The notes beneath the pieces were generated by a model. That model ran no database searches. It had not been told where the DNA came from and saw nothing but the letters and a program-made list of their open reading frames with translations. DNA of 64,000 nucleotides, from NCBI GenBank assembly GCA_030278955.1, contig JAOANR010000014.1:22384068-22448067 (forward strand), written 5' to 3'. Position numbers and translations under genes: made by a program. This document shows positions 56,420 to 64,000 of this stretch, in pieces. The number at the start of each line of letters is the position of its first letter. Position 1 is the first letter of the stretch. The DNA is from Hygrophila difformis (lineage: Eukaryota > Streptophyta > Magnoliopsida > Lamiales > Acanthaceae).

Positions 56420-59033
56420 TGTAATACCCGTGAATTTTCCATCATAAAATAAAACAATAATTAAATAAATAAATAATAAATAAAATAAATACCATAAATA
56501 AATAAATGAATCCATCAAATAAAGAAATAAATAAAGATAAGGAAATGAGAAATGAGATTTTTACTTAAAAAGGAATTAAAGGAATTAAATTAAATAAAAG
56601 GATGGATTAAAGGTAAATAAATTATACACCGAAACCCGACACTAATGAACTCGAGGATTCGAGTCCAAAACATCCAATTAGACCCGAGAATAAATTTAGA
56701 GAGAAAGTAGAAACCCGAAGATACCCCGGAAATCGGAATTCGGGAGCATAGAGGGATAGAAACCCGAAAGAGAGGCGGAAAAGCACGACGGATCGCACGA
56801 CCAGCCCGGACCGAAGTCCAGGCGAGTTCGGCGCAGTGGCCGCGCGGTCACAAGGGGAAGGGCGCGCCACGACCGCGCCAAGCGACACATTCGCCCGTTG
56901 CGTGAATCTCTCACCCGAACGCGGATTTTTCGACTTTCAGTTGAACGTCTCTCGACCCAAGACCCTTAGGTCAGATGTTGGACGCCCTAGGACCTGGAAA
57001 TCTATAAATAAGACCTCCTAGGAGCTCCAAATACTTTTACGAAACCCTACAACCTTCTACACATTCGAAACCCTAAATCCGGAGTCGTCGGAGGCACGAA
57101 ACCAAAGGCGAGACCTGTTGGACGAAATTTCTACAGATCTCCATAGTCGTGGTAAGTCTCGATCCAATCTTTGTTCCATAAACGATTCGAAAACGAATCC
57201 TAATCATCTTCTTTTCTCTTCTACACCTTGTATTGGATCTAGATCGTAGAACCCGACGAAACGGAGAGGAGAAACGGTGGACTGGAAGCCACGCCTTCGA
57301 ATAGACGATCCCGGACGTTCATAAACTCTGTAAGTTAACTCTTACATGGTTTTGGGATGAATTAAAACATTCAAAACTAAAAGATTAACAAGAAATCGAA
57401 AATCTGTCAATTTAAACTTTCTATCGACGCAACAGATTTGATGAATTTTTCCGAACCTTAAAACAAATTCAAACGGAGAAACTTAAAACATGAAAAACGT
57501 TCCTAAGACTTAGATCTAGCTACTGTAAATTTTTGAGAATGTTTGGAGTCGATTTGATATGTGAAAACCCACCGAAACCGAACTGTTTGAATCTAGATCT
57601 TGAAATCTTGGACAGAACTTAGGAATGATCTTGATTACGTTTTTGACATAGGATCTAGACTGTTTTAGATCTTTGGCCGAACATGAAAGTCGTAGATAAT
57701 TGTCTTGAGATGATCTCTGTAAAATTTCATCAAATTTGGAATTGAATTGCTATGGTAGAATTCGAAATCTTTAAACTGTGATACATTAAACTCGGACAGA
57801 ATTATTCTTATGGGAAAATTGGTGATTTTGACCTATTTGGTAACTCGGATTGAAAACGTTAAAACACGAAAGTTGTAGATCTTAATGTTTCTGAGTCAGA
57901 TATGAAATTTTGGAATTTTTGGAATTAAATCTGATTTTAGACGAATTTTAGAGTAAACTGTGGTTTATCGGAAACAAAATCTTGAAATGTTGTTGAAACA
58001 TGGAATTAACCTTTAGGGTTGAAACGAGTTGAGATATTATTTTTAAATAAATACAAGTGAAGTCAGATTTTTTAAAAATTAATCCCCTTACAAACTTGAT
58101 AAATTAAAATTAGGGGTGAGTGCTCTGCAGGGTGCCCCCTAACGATTCACTTCGTGCCGTAATGGACGATGGTGACCCCGCGCGCTAAACTTGAAATGTG
58201 ATATTGCCAAAATGGCGAAATATAGAGCCTACACTCTCGTGAATATCCGTATGGGTTTCCCGAGGCTCCGGAGTGGTACTGGGTATGGCTGATACGGTTG
58301 CGGCCGCCGGGCTACCGGCTAAACTTGTTGACATCGCGATACTATCGTGAAACTTTGAGATACCAAATCGGGAATGTAATGGGGATATTAAACTAAATTA
58401 AATTAGATTAAATTATGTTGATGTCCAATTAATTTATTTAAATGCTTTCTTTAAACTATGGCTATTATTCTAAACCATGCGATATGTGTTATTAAATAGA
58501 GCCATGAAATAAATTATGCTATTGAATAGTTGATTAGATTAAAATGAATATTATGTTATTATCATGCTTTCAGTTATTTGTTAAATTAATGGCTTTTAAA
58601 CCTACGATCATGCATGTGTTAGCTTACTCAGCAAGTTTGCTGACCAAAACCATTTTTATTACTTTTCTTTCAGAATATGTGGAATGAGCATGTGTGAGCA
58701 CGAATCATGCATGGGATTTTGGGAACTTTGTTTTGCTTTTAAATTCGTACTTTAGACTATGTTATGAACGGGCCTGTTTAACCCGTGTTTTGGCCATGTC
58801 GGCCCTATTTAAATTTTCCGCTGCGATACTATACTAAAACAATTATTTCCGCTGCGCTATACTATTATTATTTTCCAATTATATTGTATGGGCTATCTTG
58901 AATGATTTAAATACTTTTAAATACTGCAATACCTAGCCTTGCATCTCTTTAGTAAGCTCGGAGAAACCGTGTCTTATTAGGGGGATGTGGCGGTGACATC
59001 CCGACCTGGGTGACCAAAAACCGGGGTGTTACA
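56420..59033 (+). repeat. Chromovirus-like 5' LTR (2.61 kb)
   Basis: Bounded by TGTAATACCCG and GGTGTTACA. It contains no frame with a domain and has no GTCGCGG array. A TATA-like TATAAATAAG at about 57003 follows GACCTGGAAATC and could be the core promoter. Confidence 0.85.
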
Positions 59034-59036
59034 AGT

Positions 59037-59048
59037 TGGTATCAGAGC
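59037..59048 (+). other. Primer-binding site, initiator tRNA-Met
   Basis: TGGTATCAGAGC three bases after the LTR end. Confidence 0.9.
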
Positions 59049-59393
59049 CCGGCTATTTTTAAACTATTATTTTTAAACCATTATTATTTTTAAACCATTA
59101 TTAATATTTTGACTATTATTAAAGTATTATTTCCATGGAAAATTTTTATTTTAAAACCCATGGAAAAAAATATATATATATTGCATCAAATTATTTTTTT
59201 GGGGGGGGGGGGGGGAATCATCATTAGCATTTGCATATTGCATCTCTCCTATGAACTTAGGATCTTGGCGAACTTGAACTTAGAATCTTGGCGAATTTGA
59301 ACCTAGAATCTTGGCGAAATTCGAACTTAGAATCTTGGTGAATTGAACCTAGAATCTTGGCGAATATTAACTTAGATCTATTGCTTGCGCTAG

Positions 59394-59729
59394 ATGGCTA
59401 GTCAAGACGTGATGCAGTTGATGGTCAGGATGATGAGCGTTCATCTCGATTCCCACCAAACCCTAGAGCAAATGAAGTACCGCATGGCTCAATTGGAGGC
59501 CAATTTACATCACATGGGCAACTTGAGAGAGGCGGATCATCACCGCATAAACCAACTCGAACGCCAAGTCCAGACCCTCACTACACAAAACTTAATACTA
59601 AAGGAATACATCGATGCCCACGGGCAAAACTTAAACACTATCTTTGACGACCTACTGCCGCCGAGTTCGGAGGAGGAAGATCCGGAGGAAGATCCTGCTA
59701 CCCCGCCGGAGGACGTCATGAGACACTAG
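59394..59729 (+). CDS. Small coiled-coil ORF upstream of gag, 111 aa
   Basis: ATG at 59394 in the leader between the primer site and gag. Residues about 15-75 are heptad-rich (QTLEQMKYRMAQLEANLHHM, INQLERQVQTLTTQNLILKE), predicting a coiled coil. The tail is acidic and Pro-rich (SSEEEDPEEDPATPPED). It is complete and open, unlike the gag-pol that follows, and separated from gag by about 0.3 kb. I do not recognise a family; it could be an accessory structural protein or simply part of the leader. Confidence 0.55.
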   Translation: MASQDVMQLMVRMMSVHLDSHQTLEQMKYRMAQLEANLHHMGNLREADHHRINQLERQVQTLTTQNLILKEYIDAHGQNLNTIFDDLLPPSSEEEDPEEDPATPPEDVMRH

Positions 59730-60027
59730 AGATCCTATTGTTAGATACTATTTTGCTAGGAAAATATTTCTACTTTTGTACTAAAAATTTCTTTTTAGGA
59801 AATAAAATTTTTAATAAATCGAAAACAAAAAAAATGGACAGATCTGTCCGAACAGCTAAAAAAAAATAAAAAAAAAATTTGAAACAAAATAAAACCCCGA
59901 AGCGTACGACGCTTCTTAGTTTGAACAAAGCACCACGTGCTAAAGTGCGACACACATATACATTATATAAATCGCTTAGACTATATGCTAAATTCACAAA
60001 GTCCTAATCTATCCTATTTGTACCAGA

Positions 60028-62103
60028 ATGGCACCCAGAGGAAGAGGAAGGACTCAAACCGCTCCCCAGACCACCACTGAGATACCTACTGAGACACCAC
60101 CGAACGTCACTGAACCAATTCAACCTGAGATGGAACAACCCCAAGGTGCGCAGGACGCCCCCGCACCGAACAATGTGGGCGATCGTCTTAGGACGATAGA
60201 GGAAGTGTTGATTGCGCTCGGAAACGCGCAAGTCAACCAGGGTCAAGCTGCGGCGGTACCTCCGCCCCAAGCTCGCCCTAACTACCTGGCGATGGTGAAT
60301 CCTTACCAGCCGCCCCACTATGCTGGTGAGGAGGATCCAGCTAAACTGGAGGAATGGATCCGTACTTTTGACAAGCTGCTGGGAGCGGTCAAATGTCCGG
60401 AAGGAGAGAGGGTGCATGTCGCTTCATACTACTTGGGAGGCGAAGCTGACGACTGGTGGCAGGCGACGCAAGCCAAACTGACGGAAGATGACGAGCCTTA
60501 CTCGTGGATGGAGATGATGGAACTACTCAGGGATCGATTCTATCCCTTGAGTACTAAAGCTGCCATGTACGAAGAGTTCCTGTCGCTGAAGCAAGGAGGC
60601 CAAACGGTGCAGGAATACTACACACGCTTCAAGGAGCTGGTGAGGTTCGCACCAAGGCTAGTGCCTACTGATGCAGAAAAGGCACAGAAGTTCGAGATGG
60701 GACTGAACCTGTCCGTACGCGAGGTGATCGTGGGGGTACACTACCCCGATTTGCAAGCTGTATATGACCGCGCCGTGGCGGTAGCACGCGTGCAGCAGCT
60801 GAAAAGAAGGCTGAGTGGGGAGTCCAGCAGGGGTCCCCAAGACAAGAGAAGCCGAGACTCAAGAAACGAGAACAACACTGGAAGGAACGAGCAGCGCAGA
60901 GGGTCGAATAGGCCCCAACAAAACAACACTGGGAGGAGGTTCAACCAGGAAGATCCGGTACCACCTTGCCCGAGATGTGGACGACCCCATCTGGCGAGGG
61001 GATGCCCGCAACAAGGCGCCTATTACCGATGTGGTCGAATGGGTCACGTTCGACGGGATTGCCGGACTAGGCTCGAGAACATAACGAAGAGGGACGATTT
61101 GGTCGCGGGGCAAGAACAGCCTCAAAATCAAAACGGGCGAAACGGGAATAACCAAGGGTACATACCCCCTCAAAATAGGCCGCAAAACCAGAACCAGAAC
61201 CAACGACCTCCGCCCCCTCAGAATCAAAACCAGCAACAAAATCAGCAGTCGAATGCGAATCAGCAGGGCAATCAGGGACGCCCTATGGGGAGGCTGAACG
61301 TGGTGAACCAAGCGGACGTGCCTGCGCAAGGAGAAGTGATGGCAGGTACATTTTATGTGTTGAATACGCCCCGTAGAATTCTATTTGATTCTGGAGCTAG
61401 TTGCTCAATTATAGCATCAAGGATAGTGCCTGAGTTAGATCTACCTAAGTGCGAGAGAATTAGCTTAGGAATTCAATTGCCTTCTGGAGAAGTAGTTTCT
61501 TGCTCTAAACGATATAACGGAATTCCTACAGTGATAAAGAACGTAGAATTCTTCGCGAACTTAGTAGAATTTAACTTAAGAGACTTTGACATCATACTGG
61601 GGATGGATTGGTTATCCCAGTATAAGGCGGTGATCGAATGCCAAAAGCAAAAGGTCACCTTGTCAAAAAGTAGGGGAAAGAGAGTTATCTTTTACTCTCA
61701 GCCCCCTAAGAAAAGTAACAAAATCGTTAGTGCACTTAAACTAAGTAACTTGATGCATAAGGGGTACGAACTATATGCGTGCTATGTGCACAACCTTGAG
61801 GCGGAAGAGAACAAGGTTGATAGCATACCAGTGGTAAGAGAATACCCGGACGTGTTCCCTGAGGACGTTCCGGGCATGCCACCTGAGAGAGATCTTGAAT
61901 TCACTATAGATCTCATTCCGGGCACAGAACCTGTCTCAAAAGCTCCGTACCGGATGGCACCACTGGAAATGAAGGAGTTAAAAGAACAACTCGAGGAGCT
62001 GTTAGGAAAGGGTTACATAAGACCGAGTACGTCCCCTTGGGGAGCACCGGTTTTATTTGTCAAGAAGAAAGACGGAGGACTACGTCTTTGCATAGATTAC
62101 TGA
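60028..62103 (+). CDS. Chromovirus-like gag, protease and start of RT
   Basis: ATG at 60028. Basic N-terminus; gag core (ADDWWQATQAKLTEDDEPYS, DRFYPLSTKAAMYEEFLSLK); two zinc knuckles, CPRCGRPHLARGC and one reading YRCGRMGHVRRDC in which the first Cys appears replaced by Tyr; Gln/Asn-rich linker; retropepsin ILFDSGASCSIIAS and DIILGMDWLSQY; RT start SPWGAPVLFVKKKDGGLRLC. It ends at TGA 62101-62103 where CIDYRGLNQ is expected (CGA to TGA). The knuckle change and the stop are both transitions typical of methylated cytosine. Confidence 0.88.
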   Translation: MAPRGRGRTQTAPQTTTEIPTETPPNVTEPIQPEMEQPQGAQDAPAPNNVGDRLRTIEEVLIALGNAQVNQGQAAAVPPPQARPNYLAMVNPYQPPHYAGEEDPAKLEEWIRTFDKLLGAVKCPEGERVHVASYYLGGEADDWWQATQAKLTEDDEPYSWMEMMELLRDRFYPLSTKAAMYEEFLSLKQGGQTVQEYYTRFKELVRFAPRLVPTDAEKAQKFEMGLNLSVREVIVGVHYPDLQAVYDRAVAVARVQQLKRRLSGESSRGPQDKRSRDSRNENNTGRNEQRRGSNRPQQNNTGRRFNQEDPVPPCPRCGRPHLARGCPQQGAYYRCGRMGHVRRDCRTRLENITKRDDLVAGQEQPQNQNGRNGNNQGYIPPQNRPQNQNQNQRPPPPQNQNQQQNQQSNANQQGNQGRPMGRLNVVNQADVPAQGEVMAGTFYVLNTPRRILFDSGASCSIIASRIVPELDLPKCERISLGIQLPSGEVVSCSKRYNGIPTVIKNVEFFANLVEFNLRDFDIILGMDWLSQYKAVIECQKQKVTLSKSRGKRVIFYSQPPKKSNKIVSALKLSNLMHKGYELYACYVHNLEAEENKVDSIPVVREYPDVFPEDVPGMPPERDLEFTIDLIPGTEPVSKAPYRMAPLEMKELKEQLEELLGKGYIRPSTSPWGAPVLFVKKKDGGLRLCIDY

Positions 62104-62909
62104 GGACTAAACCAAGTGACCATTAAGAATAAATACCCCCTACCGAGAATAGAGGATCTGTTTGATCAACTGAAGGGAGCTTCAGTATTCTTGAAGATCG
62201 ATTTGCGATCTGGGTATCATCAATTGAGGATCGCCGAGAAGGACATTCCGAAGACGGCATTTCGAACGCGATATGGCCATTACGAGTTCACAGTGTTATC
62301 CTTCGGGTTAACAAATGCTCCGGCCATGTTCATGAATCTCATGAACAACGTGTTCCGAGAATTGTTAGATCAGTGCGTCGTAGTGTTCATCGACGACATC
62401 CTGATCTACTCAAAGAGCGAGGAAGAGCATGCAAAACACTTACATCAAGTGTTAGGAATCTTGCGTAGAAACCAGCTATACGGCAAGCTGTCCAAATGCG
62501 ATTTCTGGTTGAAAGAAGTGGCATTTCTCGGACACATAGTATCCGCTGACGGAGTATCAGTGGATCCGGCAAAAGTTTCTGCCGTGACTGAATGGACAAC
62601 TTTGAAGAGTCCAACGGAAATAAGGAGTTTCCTTGGATTAGCCGGGTATTATAGACGGTTTGTGAAGGACTTTTCAAGGATTGCACGTCGTTTGACCCAG
62701 CTACTGAAGAAAGGAGCAAAATACGAGTGGACCGAAGCGTATGAGACTGCGTTTCAAGAGCTGAAGAAACGACTCACAACCACACCCGTATTAACCCTAC
62801 CATCAGAGAATGGCGACTTCGAAGTATATAGCGATGCTTCGAAGGAAGGTTTAGGTTGTGTATTGATGCAAGACTCGAGAGTCGTAGCCTATGCATCACG
62901 CCAACTAAA
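62104..62909 (+). pseudogene. Chromovirus-like RT palm and RNase H start
   Basis: Same frame after the [39 protein letters not shown], catalytic [30 protein letters not shown], and RNase [19 protein letters not shown]. Near 62909 a 1-bp deletion throws the frame after RQL. Confidence 0.88.
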
Positions 62910-63632
62910 CTTCACGAGGAAAATTATCCGACCCACGACCTGGAGTTGGCAGCGGTCGTTTTCGCTCTAAAGATATGGAGACATTATCTTTATGGGCGGA
63001 AGTGTCGAATGTTCACCGACCACAAGAGCTTGAAATATATATTCACTCAGAAGGAGTTGAATTTGAGACAGCGAAGGTGGTTGGAGCTTATTAAAGACTA
63101 CGATTTAGAGATAGCATACCACGAGGGGAAGGCGAATGTGGTAGCCGATGCCCTAATTCGGAAAACCCAACACGTGACAAACTCGTTGATAATTCCGCCG
63201 GCATTGTATATGGAATTGGCAAGATTGGAGCTAGAACTTGTGCATCCTGGCACAGTGAGAGAAACGATCAACGCCATGATCGTAGAAACTCCAATATTGG
63301 ACGAGATTCGACTCGCTCAACCGGGCGACCCGAAACTCGAAAAGATAAGAGGGTATATTGCCGAAGGAAAGGCAATAGGATTTGCTGTCCACGAGGATGG
63401 AAGCATCCGTTTTAAAGGGAGATGGTGTGTGCCCCTTAAATTTGCCGAGTTGAAACAAAGGTTGATGGAGGAAGGGCACAACACGCCATATTCCGTACAT
63501 CCCGGAGGTGACAAGCTATACAAAGATCTGAAGAAGATCTATTGGTGGCCTGGAATGAAGAAGGAAGTGGCGAACTTCGTAGCGAGATGTCTCACCTGCC
63601 AAAAGGTTAAGGCAGTGCGACATAAACCCTAA
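62910..63632 (+). pseudogene. Chromovirus-like RNase H end and integrase zinc domain
   Basis: In the shifted frame: [53 protein letters not shown], then the integrase HHCC finger ([10 protein letters not shown] ... CLTCQKVK). It ends in two adjacent stops, TAA TGA (63630-63635), where the frame then remains open. Confidence 0.85.
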
Positions 63633-63638
63633 TGATTG

Positions 63639-64000
63639 ATGCAACCACTAGAGATTCCAAGTTGGAAGTGGGATAGCATCTCAATGGACTTTGTCTCGGG
63701 ATTACCCCGATCACCTAAAGGCATGAACAAGATTTGGGTGATTGTGGATAGGCTAACGAAGACAGCCATATTTATCCCAATGAAAGACACGTGGACTATG
63801 GACCAATTGGCCCGAGCCTACATTGATAATGTGGTACGACGACATGGAGTACCACATGATATTATTTCCGATAGAGACATTAGATTTGTCTCTCATTTCT
63901 GGACGGAGTTACAAAAAGCTCTCGGTACTCAAATCAAAATGAGCACCGCATTCCACCCGATGACGGATGGTCAAACCGAGAGAACAATCCAAACACTGGA
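63639..64000 (+). pseudogene. Chromovirus-like integrase core, partial
   Basis: Same frame as the zinc domain, open to the window end: SMDFVSGLPRSPKGMNKIWV supplies the first catalytic Asp, IISDRDIRFVSHFW the second, and MSTAFHPMTDGQTERTIQ leads to the Glu. The C-terminal part and any chromodomain lie beyond the window. Confidence 0.85.

Larger units (their letters stand above)
35909..64000 (+). mobile_element. Athila-type Ty3/gypsy element, 5' part, with two nested insertions
   Basis: 5' LTR, tRNA-Asp primer site, gag, protease and RT are on the plus strand. Its gag is split by the element at 42262-53880, and its RNase H by the chromovirus-like element from 56420. Integrase and the 3' LTR are expected beyond the window. 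It carries at least one gag nonsense codon, one further stop and two 1-bp frameshifts, so it is dead. Confidence 0.85.
56420..64000 (+). mobile_element. Chromovirus-like (Tekay/Del-type) Ty3/gypsy element, 5' part
   Basis: LTR TGTAATACCCG...GGGTGTTACA, initiator-Met primer site, a small coiled-coil ORF, then gag-protease-RT-RNase H-integrase on the plus strand. Lineage is inferred from LTR termini, primer and pol similarity; the chromodomain that would confirm it lies beyond 64000. ACACC (56415-56419) is the likely left target duplication. Confidence 0.8.

Overview
The window is flowering-plant nuclear DNA made almost entirely of nested LTR retrotransposons. The evidence is a set of primer-binding sites matching plant tRNA-Asp and initiator tRNA-Met, Athila-, SIRE/Maximus- and chromovirus-type polyproteins, a tRNA-derived SINE, small DNA-transposon remnants, and intron-split fragments of an AT-hook/PPC (AHL-like) gene. 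It looks like repeat-rich eudicot heterochromatin; I cannot name the species. No intact host gene is visible.

Layout. 1-6021: internal part and a 4.4 kb LTR of a minus-strand large-LTR element with a tRNA-Asp primer site. 6022-7890: remnant of a plant-mobile-domain gene plus unassigned sequence. 7891-12005: a minus-strand tandem array of degenerate PPC-domain exons, interrupted by a SINE and small DNA-transposon relics. About 12450-35908: a minus-strand SIRE/Maximus-type Ty1/copia element with 3' LTR, env-position ORF, pol, gag, initiator-Met primer site and a 28-bp stub of its 5' LTR. Its env-position ORF is split by a 14.55 kb non-autonomous element (15256-29806, 5-bp target duplication CCACC) with LTRs of 5.7 and 6.1 kb and no gag-pol. 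From 35909 to beyond the window: an Athila-type Ty3/gypsy element inserted in the copia 5' LTR. Its gag is split by another large-LTR element (42262-53880, target duplication GAGAC) that carries one 1357-codon ORF and no gag-pol. Its RNase H region is cut by a chromovirus-like Ty3/gypsy element (56420 to the window end).

Order of events: copia first; then the Athila-type element and the 14.55 kb element into copia; then the 11.6 kb element and the chromovirus into the Athila-type element. Most coding regions carry only a few stops or 1-bp frameshifts, and paired LTRs are nearly identical, so much of the stack is young.

The most striking signal is not a protein. All the large LTRs carry two arrays of two-level inverted repeats (an outer stem enclosing a hairpin with a very short loop). 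One array lies just upstream of a TATA box and a second, usually of five units, lies about 0.65 kb downstream, in the predicted transcript leader. Four LTRs and one internal region use a GTCGCGG alphabet; the Athila-type LTR at 35909 uses an unrelated TACGRCGCTA alphabet at the same positions and with the same architecture. Between units the two arms change together (GTCGCTA with TAGCGAC, GTCGCGG with CCGCGAC), as expected if pairing itself is maintained. The same LTRs also contain relic primer-binding sites, and the internal regions contain iterated hairpin-plus-polypurine-like modules, which suggests these elements grow by re-using their own border sequences.
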